Assembly (NCBI RefSeq): GCF_001953975.1
Contig: NZ_MBEJ01000077.1
Location: 22,939 to 86,938 of the forward strand
Origin: Mycobacterium sp. NS-7484
GTDB taxonomy: Bacteria > Actinomycetota > Actinomycetes > Mycobacteriales > Mycobacteriaceae
DNA: 64,000 bases
Direction of reading: 5' to 3'
Positions 8,253 through 16,706 of this stretch are shown one piece after another (position 1 is the stretch's first letter; each line of letters starts with the position of its first letter). The translations under genes were made by a program, and so were the position numbers. The notes below the pieces were generated by a model that was not told the origin of the DNA, made no database searches, and worked only from the letters and a program-made list of their open reading frames with translations.

Positions 8253-8905
8253 CGCGCAACGTCTTCACGCTCGGTGACGCGGCCCGGGAATTCATCAGGC
8301 ACCCCTCCCCCTGGATGATCGGCACCGCATTGGTCACCAGCGTCGGCGCGCGCTGCGCCGTGGGCGATTGGCAGATTTCCGACGCGCTGGTGCCGGTGGC
8401 GATGTTGGCGCTGTTCCCGTTCTTCGAATGGACCGTCCACGTGGCGATCCTGCATTGGCGGCCACGCACATTCGCCGGGGTGACCATTGACCCGCTGTTG
8501 GCCCGCGACCACCGCCGACACCACGTCAACCCGCGCGACATCGGCCTCATCTTCATTCCGTGGCAGGCGTTGCTGTGGATCCTGCCGGTCGCGACAGCGC
8601 TCGCCCTACTGGCGTTCCCACGTCCGGGCCTCGGCCTGACGTTCCTGTCGGTCTTGACCGTACTCGGCGTGTGTTACGAATGGTGCCACTATCTGATCCA
8701 CAGCGATTACACGCCGAAATCCGCGTTGTACCGCGCAGTTTGGCGCAATCACCGGCAGCACCATTACAAAAACGAGCACTACTGGTTCACGGTGACCACC
8801 GCCGGAACCGCTGACCGGGCGCTTGGAACCCACCCCGATCCGGCGACAGTGCCCACCTCACCGACGGCCAGGAACCTGCACGGGGCTACGCCTGCACGAC
8901 GATAG
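8249..8905 (+). CDS. Fatty acid hydroxylase/sterol desaturase superfamily membrane protein
   Basis: Protein of 218 aa with four likely membrane segments. It carries the histidine clusters of the di-iron hydroxylase superfamily: RDHRRHH (about 90-96), EWCHYLIH (about 146-153) and [14 protein letters not shown] (about 169-182). Members hydroxylate or desaturate lipids at the membrane. The C-terminal 30 residues look unconserved and run past the stop of the convergent L,D-transpeptidase gene (20-bp overlap). Coupled to a FadR-type regulator, it probably modifies a lipid or carotenoid whose precursor is sensed by that regulator (inference). Confidence 0.82.
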   Translation: MTRNVFTLGDAAREFIRHPSPWMIGTALVTSVGARCAVGDWQISDALVPVAMLALFPFFEWTVHVAILHWRPRTFAGVTIDPLLARDHRRHHVNPRDIGLIFIPWQALLWILPVATALALLAFPRPGLGLTFLSVLTVLGVCYEWCHYLIHSDYTPKSALYRAVWRNHRQHHYKNEHYWFTVTTAGTADRALGTHPDPATVPTSPTARNLHGATPARR

Positions 8906-9665
8906 GGTCGCCCAGGTGCACGTTGTTGAAGTACCAGTCGGCGTTGTCCGGGCTGAGGTTGATGCAGCCATGGCTGACGTTGGCATACCCCTGTGAGCCG
9001 ACCGACCACGGCGCACCGTGTACATAGACGCCGCCCCAGGTCACCCGGACCGCGTCGTAGACGGTGAGCTTGTAGCCCTCGGGATCACTCAGCGGAATGC
9101 CGATCGTGCGTGAATCCATCACCACGACAGGCTCTTTGGACAACGCGGTGAAGGATCCGATCGGCGTCGGATGCTTCGGCTTGCCCATCGAGGCCGGCAT
9201 CGTCCGGACCACTTCACCATCGATACTCACCGTGAACGTGTGCGCGTCGATGTCAGCCACGCCGAGCACCTGCGATCCGGTCTCGAAGCTGGTCTTGGCG
9301 CCGCCCGCGGACACCGAGATCGTCGAATGCGCGGGCCAGTACTGGTCGGGCTGCCACTGCATCACATCGTCACTGAGCCAGGTGAAGGTGCCCGTCGGAG
9401 TTTGGGGCGAACTGATCCGCAGGCTGCTCTGCGCAGCGGCGCGGTCGGTGACCGGGGCATCGAAGGTCACCGTCAGCGGCATCGCGACCCCGACCACCGA
9501 CCCGGCGGCCGGCTCGATCGTGGCCCCGGGTTCGGGCGTGCTGACCGCGGCCGTTGCGACGGTGACCGTGCTCGCCGCAGCGAGGGTGGCGACACCGATC
9601 GCCGCAAACACTTTCAGTACCGACGCTCGAACGGTTCCGAATGACGACGATGGGGCGCTACGCAT
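8886..9665 (-). CDS. ldtA: L,D-transpeptidase, LdtA-like
   Basis: Protein of 259 aa making 3-3 peptidoglycan cross-links outside the membrane. The ATG at 9665 gives a signal peptide or anchor (FGTVRASVLKVFAAIGVATLAAASTVTVATAA), an Ig-like domain (about 45-120) and the YkuD catalytic domain (about 130-259). The active-site signature is intact, with HGAPWSVGS followed by SHGCINL and catalytic Cys234. The one-Ig-domain layout and size resemble LdtA (Rv0116c, 251 aa) rather than the longer LdtB. Adjacent genes do not suggest an operon. Confidence 0.88.
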   Translation of the reverse strand: MRSAPSSSFGTVRASVLKVFAAIGVATLAAASTVTVATAAVSTPEPGATIEPAAGSVVGVAMPLTVTFDAPVTDRAAAQSSLRISSPQTPTGTFTWLSDDVMQWQPDQYWPAHSTISVSAGGAKTSFETGSQVLGVADIDAHTFTVSIDGEVVRTMPASMGKPKHPTPIGSFTALSKEPVVVMDSRTIGIPLSDPEGYKLTVYDAVRVTWGGVYVHGAPWSVGSQGYANVSHGCINLSPDNADWYFNNVHLGDPIVVQA

Positions 9666-9835
9666 TACACCAGTGTAGGTGCTCTCCGAGACTGTCCCCT
9701 TGAGGCGCAGCGTGGCGGCGGCCGCCCGGGGTTCGTGGTAGCGCGAGGAGTTGCCCATGGTGAATTCATCGACGCATCAGGTCAGAACGTTTCACCGTGC
9801 GCTTCGGCAGGGGTTGACGGGCGCCCAGGAACACG

Positions 9836-11173
9836 TCAGGGCGCGACGGGAGGGGGCTCTTGGGGCGGCGGCTCAGCGGGTACCGGCTCCGGCGCCGGGG
9901 GTGCCGTCTGTGGTTCCGGAGCGACTACTTCCGGCGGCGGCGGGGCAGCGTCCGCCGGCGGCTCCGGCAACGGGGGCGGAGCGACCTCCGGTGCGGGTGG
10001 CAGCTGGTCCGCAGGCAGCAGATCGGGCGCAGCGGGCACCGGTTCCAGCTCGGGGGGTGGTTCAGCGATGGTTTCGGGCGGCGGCGATTGCCACTCGGGA
10101 GGCACCGACTCCACGCCGGGTTCCGATGGCGCAGTCCACAACCCGGTGTTCTCGGGCAGCACGGTACCGGATTGGTCCAGCACGTACTCGGGTTCCACAG
10201 CCTGCTGCTCCACCGGCTCGGACATCGGAGGCGGGTCCGGTGCCGGCGGCGCAGGGGCCGGGACGACAACCGCAGGTGTGGGAGGCACGGAGACCGAGTC
10301 GACCGAGGTGCTCACGACCGGGCGGGTGGTCCGCTGGGGCGTCGGCTCGGCGCCCGGGACCAGCTGCTGACCGATCGCCACGGACAGCGACACCGCGAAG
10401 GCCACCACGCCGCCGACCAGGATCGCCAGCGGGGTCAAATGTGTTGCCGCCCAGCGCCGGCCGATCCCGATCACACCGTCGTCACCGAACACCGCACGTC
10501 GCTGCGCCGAGGCCAGTGCCGCTCCCCGGGCCAACGGCAAACCGGGTTCCGCCGGCGTGAACACCGGCACCGCAAGTGCGCGTTCCACTTTCGGCAGGAC
10601 GGAATCGAGGTCCACCGCGGATCCCACCACGACCAACGCATCCGGACGGTGCTCGGCCTCGTCGAACATCACCGACAACCAGTCGGTCAGGCCGGCCACC
10701 GTCTCGATTCCACGACTGACCGTGGTCTGCACCTGGTCATCGCCGGTCACCGTCATCGCCTGCACGACATCGGGTTCCAGAACACACACGCCGGTCGTGC
10801 CGAATCCGACAATTCCGGCCACCCGCCGCGCAAGAGCATCGGTAGCCTGGGGCAACCGAACCGGAACCACCTCCGCGATCTCGGCCTCCGCCAACTTCGT
10901 CAGCAGCACCGCCGCCTCGGCACCCGCCCCGGTACTCCACGTGACACCGACGGCCGCCAACCGCTGACCACGCTCTGCCGCAGCCCGTTCGGCACGCCGC
11001 GCCGCAACCACAACCCGGTCGCAGATCTCGGCGGTTGCTGACGACGAATACCCACGGATATCGAAGGCATCGTGATCGACGGTCGCTCCGTCGGCCTCGC
11101 AGCCCTCCACCAGGACCAGGCCGACGGTGGACGGCGTCATCGAGACACCGAGCACCACCGCGTCCACATGCAC
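9836..11173 (-). CDS. Actin-like-fold N-domain, one TM helix and Pro-rich tail (Rv0312-like family)
   Basis: Protein of 445 aa from a GTG start. Residues 1-235 resemble an HSP70/actin-like nucleotide-binding fold (VDAVVLGVSMTPSTVGLVLVEG, then GTTGVCVLEPD and DALVVVGSAVDLDSVLP). One membrane helix follows (about 250-272: LTPLAILVGGVVAFAVSLSVAIG), then a roughly 170-residue extracytoplasmic tail made almost entirely of Pro, Glu and Ala. The mycobacterial family containing Rv0312 has this architecture; its function is unknown. The tail may span or bind the cell wall (inference). Confidence 0.82.
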   Translation of the reverse strand: MHVDAVVLGVSMTPSTVGLVLVEGCEADGATVDHDAFDIRGYSSSATAEICDRVVVAARRAERAAAERGQRLAAVGVTWSTGAGAEAAVLLTKLAEAEIAEVVPVRLPQATDALARRVAGIVGFGTTGVCVLEPDVVQAMTVTGDDQVQTTVSRGIETVAGLTDWLSVMFDEAEHRPDALVVVGSAVDLDSVLPKVERALAVPVFTPAEPGLPLARGAALASAQRRAVFGDDGVIGIGRRWAATHLTPLAILVGGVVAFAVSLSVAIGQQLVPGAEPTPQRTTRPVVSTSVDSVSVPPTPAVVVPAPAPPAPDPPPMSEPVEQQAVEPEYVLDQSGTVLPENTGLWTAPSEPGVESVPPEWQSPPPETIAEPPPELEPVPAAPDLLPADQLPPAPEVAPPPLPEPPADAAPPPPEVVAPEPQTAPPAPEPVPAEPPPQEPPPVAP

Positions 11174-11378
11174 CCCCTCGGAACCGTGGCCGTCGTCAGA
11201 ACATTTCCGGTGACATTACCGGGTGGCAATATGCCGTTCGACCGCTGTGCCGTCAGCGCCTGCACAACCGGTCGCATCCAAATGTGCTGTGCCGCAAAAC
11301 AGCCAGTACACGGACGGATAGCGGTTTGCCCTGTTGCATTGAACCGGCGACCCCCGGCCCGCGACGATTACCGACGCG

Positions 11379-12347
11379 TCAGATCTGACGATCCCGTAGA
11401 TCGCCGCCGAGAATCTCGGCCAACAACGACGGCTCGATGTTGCCTCCCGAGACGATGGCGACAGCGGGACCCGGCGGTGTGCTCACCTTGCGATACCCGG
11501 CCAACGCCACCGCCCCGCTGGGTTCGGCAACCAGGTGGGCCCGGCGCGCCAGTTCGGCTACCGCGGAACGGATCTCACCTTCGGTCACGGTGATGACGTC
11601 GTCGATGACCCGCTGCAGGTGCGCGAACGTCAACGCCGACGGGGTGGCCCGCAACCCATCGGCAATCGTTCGATTCCGCTGCGCCGCAGTCCAACTCAGC
11701 GGGTGGCCAGCGGCCAGGCCGGCCGCGGTGTCGGCGGCGAGTTCCGGCTCCACGCCGAACACCTTTGCCTGCGGACACAACGCCCGGATCGCGGTACCGA
11801 CACCCGAGGCCAGGCCGCCGCCGCTGATCGGGATGAAGACGGCCGCGACGGCCGGCAGGTCCTCGGCGATCTCCAGACCGATCGTGCCCTGCCCGGCGAT
11901 GATGTCGGCATGGTCGAAGGGCGGCACGAGCACGCCACCGGTGCGCTCGACCAGTTCGGCTGCCACCGACTCCCGCTCACCCGACTCGCACAACACGACA
12001 TTCGCCCCGTGGTCACGAGTGGCCTGAACTTTGACCGTCGGTGTTTCCGCCGGCATCACGATGTGCGCGGCCACCCCGAACACCGCGGCCGCATACGCCA
12101 CTGCCTGGGCGTGATTACCGCTGGAGTAGGCCACCACTCCCCTGGCCCGTGTGCTGTGATCGATTCGGCCCAAGGCGTTGAACGCACCTCGAATCTTGAA
12201 CGCGCCGATCGGTTGCAGGTTCTCCGGTTTGAGCCACAGCGGCCGTTGCGGATCACCCCAACGAGCGGGAAGCAGCGGGGTCCGCACGATCTCGGGCGCG
12301 ATCCGGCGGGCGGCGGCGTCGATGTCGTCGATGGTCACCAACTTCAC
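11379..12347 (-). CDS. Serine/threonine dehydratase-like PLP enzyme
   Basis: Protein of 322 aa of the fold-type II PLP family, deaminating serine or threonine to the 2-oxo acid. The Schiff-base lysine sits in GAFKIRGA (about 48-55). SSGNHAQA (about 75-82) binds the substrate carboxylate, and SGGGLASG (about 174-181) holds the PLP phosphate. There is no C-terminal ACT regulatory domain, so it matches catabolic or promiscuous dehydratases and racemases rather than biosynthetic IlvA. GTG start. It lies 56 bp downstream of the ccdA-like gene and may or may not share its transcript. Confidence 0.88.
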   Translation of the reverse strand: MKLVTIDDIDAAARRIAPEIVRTPLLPARWGDPQRPLWLKPENLQPIGAFKIRGAFNALGRIDHSTRARGVVAYSSGNHAQAVAYAAAVFGVAAHIVMPAETPTVKVQATRDHGANVVLCESGERESVAAELVERTGGVLVPPFDHADIIAGQGTIGLEIAEDLPAVAAVFIPISGGGLASGVGTAIRALCPQAKVFGVEPELAADTAAGLAAGHPLSWTAAQRNRTIADGLRATPSALTFAHLQRVIDDVITVTEGEIRSAVAELARRAHLVAEPSGAVALAGYRKVSTPPGPAVAIVSGGNIEPSLLAEILGGDLRDRQI

Positions 12348-12403
12348 GTCCCCCAGTCTCTCCTGCGTTCGACGCCGGCGAAAGCCGAGACTGTGCCACG
12401 CCG

Positions 12404-13297
12404 TTACCGTGGAACCCGTGAACGAGTAGCTGATCGGTCAGATTTTCCCAGCCGGATCGCCAGCCGCCCGACCATGGCGACCACGACCAACACCACCAGT
12501 GCCGACAACCATGGCCACGCCCCGTGCCGGTGTACCCAGCCGGCGAGCGCACCCTGCAACCGCCCGGCCGCCGCGATCACAGGATCAACGGGATCACCTG
12601 CGGCAGTGAACAACTCGATTTCGTACCAGCCGTAATAGGCGACGTAGGCGCCGACGGCGATCAGGAGCGCGCCACCGATTCGGTTGGCGTAGGGCACGAA
12701 GCGCCGCAACCGGTCGACGACCACGGCGCCCGCCAGCGCGGCACTGACCGCCAGCACGCCGACCACAAGCGCGAAACCCGCGGCGTACCCGGCGAACACC
12801 GCAAACCGGTGCCAGGCGGTGGTGGATTCCAGCGTGGCGCCGGCGACCGCCAGGAACGGGCCCACGGTGCACGACAACGACGCCAACGCGTACCCCACGC
12901 CGTAGCCGGCCATCGAACCCAGCCGGGCCGATGGTGCCCAGCCGGCCCGCTGTGTCACCGCACCAGGTAGCCACAGCCCGAACCGGCGGCCGGCAAGCAG
13001 CCAACCACCGAGCAGGACCAGCGCTACACCGATGACGAGCGTGACGTAGGGCAGATACCGTTGCACGGTGCCCGCGGCGGCGACCGTCAGCAGCCCGAAC
13101 ATGCCGAACACCGCGACGAAACCCGCCGTCATGACCATCGTGGCCACCAACGCCCGACTCACGGCGTTCACTGGACCGCCTGGCGAGGGGCCGCGTACCA
13201 CCAAGACGAGATATCCGGGCAACAATGCGAACCCGCAGGGGTTGAGTGCGGCCACCAGTCCGGCGGCCAACGCCAACCCCACCAGGTTGTCTGCCAC
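12404..13297 (-). CDS. CcdA/DsbD-like thiol-disulfide membrane transporter
   Basis: Protein of 297 aa with about seven or eight membrane helices. It carries the paired redox cysteines of the CcdA/DsbD-beta family in NPCGFALLPGY (helix 1) and LSCTVGPFLA (helix 4). Such proteins pass reducing equivalents across the membrane to extracytoplasmic thioredoxin-like proteins. The GTG start lies 10 bp after the stop of the DsbE-like gene, so the pair forms an operon equivalent to Rv2878c-Rv2877c of M. tuberculosis. The last 60 residues form an extra membrane helix and a basic tail. Confidence 0.88.
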   Translation of the reverse strand: MADNLVGLALAAGLVAALNPCGFALLPGYLVLVVRGPSPGGPVNAVSRALVATMVMTAGFVAVFGMFGLLTVAAAGTVQRYLPYVTLVIGVALVLLGGWLLAGRRFGLWLPGAVTQRAGWAPSARLGSMAGYGVGYALASLSCTVGPFLAVAGATLESTTAWHRFAVFAGYAAGFALVVGVLAVSAALAGAVVVDRLRRFVPYANRIGGALLIAVGAYVAYYGWYEIELFTAAGDPVDPVIAAAGRLQGALAGWVHRHGAWPWLSALVVLVVVAMVGRLAIRLGKSDRSATRSRVPR

Positions 13298-13306
13298 GTC
13301 CGGGGA

Positions 13307-13804
13307 CTAGCTCTGCAGGGCCGCGACCCGATCGGCCAACTCCTGCTCGGGCATGGCCGACGTCGGGTTGTTGACGAACGTCGACGACCCGTCCGAACGG
13401 TAGAAGACATAGGCAGGCTGCCACGGCACGTGGTAGCGGGCCCAGATCGACCCGTCGGCGTCATTGAGATTCGTGAAACCGAGATGGTATTTGTCGATGA
13501 AGCCCTGCATCGCCCCGACATCGGCGTGCGCCGCCACACCGACAAACCTCACCTGCGGGTTCGCCGCGGCGACCTGACTCACCGACGGTGCCTCGGCATT
13601 GCAGAACGGACACCACGGCGTCCAGAACCACAACACCGCGGGTCGCCCGGCCAAGCTCGACCCGCTGAACGGGGCGCCTGACACGGTGGTGGCGGTGAAC
13701 TGCAGGCGATCATCGGCGACCGCGGTCGGTGCGGTGACCAGTGCCAGCAGCATGGCGACCGTGCACAGCACGCCGGCCACGGCAGACTCGAGTCGCATCC
13801 TCAT
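13307..13804 (-). CDS. Secreted thioredoxin-like protein, DsbE/MPT53-like
   Basis: Protein of 165 aa. It has a signal peptide (about 1-30, VAMLLALVTAPTAVADD), then a thioredoxin fold with the active site W64-C-P-F-C68 and a cis-Pro near PWQPAYVF. MPT53 (Rv2878c) is an exported oxidase that makes disulfides in unfolded substrates; this protein probably does the same outside the membrane, re-cycled by the CcdA-like protein encoded downstream. ATG 13804 is chosen because it follows an AAGGAGA ribosome-binding site at good spacing. A perfect 8-bp inverted repeat lies about 30 bp upstream. Confidence 0.9.
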   Translation of the reverse strand: MRMRLESAVAGVLCTVAMLLALVTAPTAVADDRLQFTATTVSGAPFSGSSLAGRPAVLWFWTPWCPFCNAEAPSVSQVAAANPQVRFVGVAAHADVGAMQGFIDKYHLGFTNLNDADGSIWARYHVPWQPAYVFYRSDGSSTFVNNPTSAMPEQELADRVAALQS

Positions 13805-13834
13805 GGCATCGTCTCCTTCGCTCAGCACGCAGCG

Positions 13835-13853
13835 CACGTACGGCGCGTACGTG
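13835..13853. promoter_or_regulatory. Perfect inverted repeat in divergent intergenic region
   Basis: CACGTACG-GCG-CGTACGTG: 8-bp perfect arms with a 3-bp spacer between the DsbE-like gene (minus) and the gene at 13952 (plus). A TTGACA hexamer follows at 13856-13861. The shape and location suggest an operator for a dimeric regulator. Confidence 0.55.
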
Positions 13854-13951
13854 AGTTGACACGACCGTCGGCGCCCCTGGGTTCACCGGTGGGTGAGGTG
13901 CGGGCAAGCGCCCCTCTTGTGCCGGGTCGTCCCGCGGTCCAGAGTGAGAAA

Positions 13952-14392
13952 ATGAGCGAGCAATGGATTCAAGGGTGCTTGGTCCAGCGGATCACGTTTC
14001 GTGAAGGCCTGGTGCTCAACCTCAACGACTACAACGAGCTGGTCATCTCGGTGCCACTCGAGCTGACCCTGCCGGCCACCGCGACCGATGAGTCCGAGGT
14101 CGTCTCGATCGACCCGCGGGCACTGCGCAACGAGGTGCGCCCGCTGTTCGATTTTGCCGGGCAACGCTGCACGCACGCCGACTGGGAGGACAACGGCAGC
14201 CTGCATCTGAGCTTTTCCGACGGTCACCGGATCGATGTCCGCCCCGACGAGCACCGCACGTCGTGGGAGCTGTACGGGAAGTATCACGGCTACGCCGCGT
14301 GCCTGGCCCACGGGCGGGTGCGCGTCGTGCGCCACGATCAAGACGATTTCGAACCGGGTGATGACGGCCAACCGACCCGCGAGAGCGGTTGA
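13952..14392 (+). CDS. Conserved hypothetical protein (DUF6188-like)
   Basis: Protein of 146 aa starting with MSEQWIQGCLVQRITFREG. It is soluble and acidic with no signal or membrane segment. NLNDYNELVIS and DGHRIDVRPDEHRTSWELYG resemble a small actinobacterial family of unknown function that I recall as DUF6188. ATG 13952 is chosen because the preceding in-frame residues look non-coding and GAGTGAGAAA precedes it. The C-terminus is acidic (DQDDFEPGDDG). Function unknown; it faces the DsbE-like gene across a perfect inverted repeat. Confidence 0.7.
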   Translation: MSEQWIQGCLVQRITFREGLVLNLNDYNELVISVPLELTLPATATDESEVVSIDPRALRNEVRPLFDFAGQRCTHADWEDNGSLHLSFSDGHRIDVRPDEHRTSWELYGKYHGYAACLAHGRVRVVRHDQDDFEPGDDGQPTRESG

Positions 14393-14420
14393 CCGGCACC
14401 CGAGGAGGGCCGCCGAACAC

Positions 14421-14438
14421 CGGCGTCAGTTCACGCCG
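14421..14438. terminator. Hairpin between convergent genes
   Basis: CGGCGT-CAGTTC-ACGCCG, a perfect 6-bp inverted repeat overlapping the stop of the minus-strand secreted protein and lying 29 bp after the plus-strand stop. Possible weak terminator. Confidence 0.4.
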
Positions 14439-14857
14439 ACCCCGATGATCGGGATCCACACCCCGAACAGCCATACGCCCCACTGACGGAACCCATTGTC
14501 CCACACGGGGTTCAAGTTGTAGCCCCAGTAGTTCACGGTTCGCGGCAACGGACCGCCACGCCAGTGCAGCGGAGGTGGCGGACCCCAGCCCCACGGCGGT
14601 GGCCCGTTGCGGTCGTCCCACCAGTCGTGGCGATTGTTGGCCCACCAGGGACCCTTGTCGTCCCAATGGTCACGGCGATGATCGAAGTCACGCCCTGGCG
14701 GACCACCATCGCAGAACGGGAAACAGTCATCGTGGCCGTGCCCCGGCTTCAACGGAGCCGGCACGGTCGGCATGGTCGGCGTCGCCGCGGCCACCGGTGC
14801 CCCCGCACCCAACGCTCCCAGCGTCAACACCGCCGCCACGAACTTCGTCAGTTTCAT
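14426..14857 (-). CDS. Secreted Trp/Pro/Gly/His-rich small protein
   Basis: Protein of 143 aa with an N-terminal signal peptide (MKLTKFVAAVLTLGALGAGAPVAAA) and an ATG supported by an AGGAGG site. The mature part is unusual: many Trp, His, Asp and Gly residues (DFDHRRDHWDDKGPWW, NRHDWWDDRNG, PPPWGWGPPPP), two cysteines in DDCFPFCDGG, and an aromatic C-terminus (NYWGYNLNPVWDNGFRQWG). The His/Asp clusters could bind metal and the two Cys could form a disulfide (inference). No family with a known function is recognised. Confidence 0.78.
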   Translation of the reverse strand: MKLTKFVAAVLTLGALGAGAPVAAATPTMPTVPAPLKPGHGHDDCFPFCDGGPPGRDFDHRRDHWDDKGPWWANNRHDWWDDRNGPPPWGWGPPPPLHWRGGPLPRTVNYWGYNLNPVWDNGFRQWGVWLFGVWIPIIGVGVN

Positions 14858-14947
14858 TCCTGAACCTCCTGAGGTCGTGACCCCGGCGCCGGCCATCCCC
14901 CAATGGTCCGGCGCCGCAACGTTTGCCAACCCGCTTGGCTGCGCGTG

Positions 14948-14977
14948 GCGATACGTAGCACCCCGATGGGGTATCGC
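14948..14977 (+). promoter_or_regulatory. Nested inverted repeats upstream of CYP124
   Basis: Inner repeat ACCCC-GAT-GGGGT (14960-14972) lies inside an outer repeat GCGATAC...GTATCGC (14948-14954 and 14971-14977), about 60-90 bp before the CYP124 start and about 90 bp from the divergent secreted-protein gene. Candidate operator for either gene. Confidence 0.4.
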
Positions 14978-15035
14978 GATCGCCGATCCGGGCGTTACCC
15001 ACTGCCCGGGCCGGTTGCGCTCTACGCTGGCTGAG

Positions 15036-16310
15036 GTGGGAATTGCAACGCGCGTCAACGGGGCCCCGCCGCCCGACGTATCTCGCGCCGCCATCGACCT
15101 CGGTTCATGGCGGTTTTGGCGCAACGGCGACGATGTCCGCGATGGGGCGTTTGCGACGCTACGGCGCGAAGCACCGATTTCATTTCACCCGGCCTGCGTC
15201 GAAGACGGTTTCCCGGAAAGCAATGGGCACTGGGCGGTGACCCGATATGACGACGTGTTCTACGCCAGCCGCCACCCCGATATCTTCAGCTCCGCGTCGG
15301 GTATCACGATCGGCGACCAAACCCCGGAGCTGGCCGAGTATTTCGGTTCGATGATCGCCATGGACGATCCCCGTCACACCCGGTTGCGCAACATCGTGCG
15401 CAGTGCATTCACTCCGCGGGTGGTGTCCCTGATCGAAGATTCGGTGCGTGACCGCGCCCGCCGGCTGGTGGCCGACATGGTGGCGCGAAATGCGGATCGC
15501 TGTGCCGATCTGGTCACCGAGTTCTCCGGGCCGCTCCCCCTACAGATCATCTGCGACATGATGGGTATCCCCGAGGCCGATCATCAACGAATCTTCCATT
15601 GGACCAACGTGATCCTGGGTTTCGGTGACCCGGACCTGAGCACCGACTTCGATGAGTTCGTCTCGGTCGCCATGGAGATCGGCGCGTACGCGACGGCACT
15701 CGCCGAGGAGCGCCGCCGCACCCCCGCCGAGGACCTCACCACCAGCCTGGTGCAGGCCGAGGTGGACGGTGAGCGACTCACCTCGGCCGAGGTGGCCTCC
15801 TTCTTCATCCTGTTGGTGGTCGCCGGAAACGAGACCACCCGCAATGCGATCAGTCACGGGGTCCTGGCCTTGACGCGGTACCCCGAGCAGCGCGCGCTGT
15901 GGTGGTCACGTTTCGACGAGCTGGCACCGACCGCGGTGGAAGAGATCGTCCGCTGGGCGTCCCCGGTGAGTTACATGCGCCGGACGGTCACGCGCGACAC
16001 CGTGCTCGGCGGGACGCCGTTGCCGGCCGGCGCCAAGGTGACGCTGTGGTACGGATCGGCCAACCGGGACGAGTCGAAGTTCGCCGATCCATGGCTGTTC
16101 GACGTCACCCGCGCACCCAACCCGCATCTCGGGTTCGGCGGTGGCGGAGCGCACTTCTGCCTGGGGGCGAACCTGGCGCGGCGAGAGATCACCGTGGCCT
16201 TCGAGGAGCTGCACCGCCGGCTACCCGACATCACGGTGACCGAGGAGCCCGACCGGTTGCTGTCGTCGTTCATCCACGGCATCAAGCGCATGCCGGTGGC
16301 CTGGGGGTAG
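15036..16310 (+). CDS. cyp124: Cytochrome P450 CYP124-like (methyl-branched lipid omega-hydroxylase)
   Basis: Protein of 424 aa highly similar to mycobacterial CYP124 (Rv2266), which hydroxylates the terminal carbon of methyl-branched lipids including phytanic acid and cholesterol-type side chains. Shared stretches include IATRVNGAPPPDV, VRDGAFATLRREAPISF, YDDVFYASRHPDIFSS, the I-helix AGNETTRNA (from Ala263), and the heme loop FGGGGAHFCLG with Cys375. The open frame extends far upstream to 14772 through the divergent gene. GTG 15036 is chosen because it reproduces the family N-terminus (VGIATRVNG); TTG 15015 is an alternative. Confidence 0.9.
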   Translation: MGIATRVNGAPPPDVSRAAIDLGSWRFWRNGDDVRDGAFATLRREAPISFHPACVEDGFPESNGHWAVTRYDDVFYASRHPDIFSSASGITIGDQTPELAEYFGSMIAMDDPRHTRLRNIVRSAFTPRVVSLIEDSVRDRARRLVADMVARNADRCADLVTEFSGPLPLQIICDMMGIPEADHQRIFHWTNVILGFGDPDLSTDFDEFVSVAMEIGAYATALAEERRRTPAEDLTTSLVQAEVDGERLTSAEVASFFILLVVAGNETTRNAISHGVLALTRYPEQRALWWSRFDELAPTAVEEIVRWASPVSYMRRTVTRDTVLGGTPLPAGAKVTLWYGSANRDESKFADPWLFDVTRAPNPHLGFGGGGAHFCLGANLARREITVAFEELHRRLPDITVTEEPDRLLSSFIHGIKRMPVAWG

Positions 16311-16311
16311 G

Positions 16312-16674
16312 TCACCTGACGGTCAGCGTGCCGACCATCGCAGGGTGGTACAGGCAGTAGAACGCGTACTGGCCCGGCTTGTCCGGCGCAGTGAGCGTCG
16401 CGCGGCCCTTCCCGTCGACATGGACGTCGAACACCCCCTTGTCGCGGGACGTCACCGAATGTTCGACCTCGTCGTCGTTGACAATGGCGATGTGGGTGCC
16501 GGGGGCGACCGTGAGCGCCTTGCTGAAGCCCATTCCGGCGATCGTGATCGTCGGACCGCCCGGCGCGGGCTGGACGGTCGACTGCTGCGGCGCAGCATGG
16601 TCGGCTTGGCTGCACGCCACAGTGAGCCAGGCGCCCAGGCACGCCGCCACCACCAACATCGCAAGCCGATTCAT
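16312..16674 (-). CDS. Copper-binding cupredoxin lipoprotein (plastocyanin/amicyanin type)
   Basis: Protein of 120 aa. A short signal with lipobox LTVAC puts the lipid anchor on Cys21, so the protein is held outside the membrane. The cupredoxin domain (about 40-120) has a full type-1 copper ligand set: His72 (EVEHS), Cys107, His110 and Met113 (FYCLYHPAMVG). It is likely a small electron carrier or copper-buffering protein. It converges on CYP124 with a 1-bp gap. The gene shares its strand with the permease downstream (about 30 bp between them in reverse order) but the two need not be related. Confidence 0.88.
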   Translation of the reverse strand: MNRLAMLVVAACLGAWLTVACSQADHAAPQQSTVQPAPGGPTITIAGMGFSKALTVAPGTHIAIVNDDEVEHSVTSRDKGVFDVHVDGKGRATLTAPDKPGQYAFYCLYHPAMVGTLTVR

Positions 16675-16706
16675 CCCTGCCCCCTGCGTTGAGTCCCGAC
16701 AGGCAA

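Noticed and set aside
13856..13880. TTGACA with a downstream -10 as a full promoter for the gene at 13952
   Set aside because: No acceptable -10 lies at 16-18 bp spacing; only the inverted repeat is kept.
14772..15035. N-terminal extension of the CYP124 frame
   Set aside because: It runs antisense through the secreted-protein signal region and does not match the CYP124 N-terminus, which starts at VGIATRVNG.
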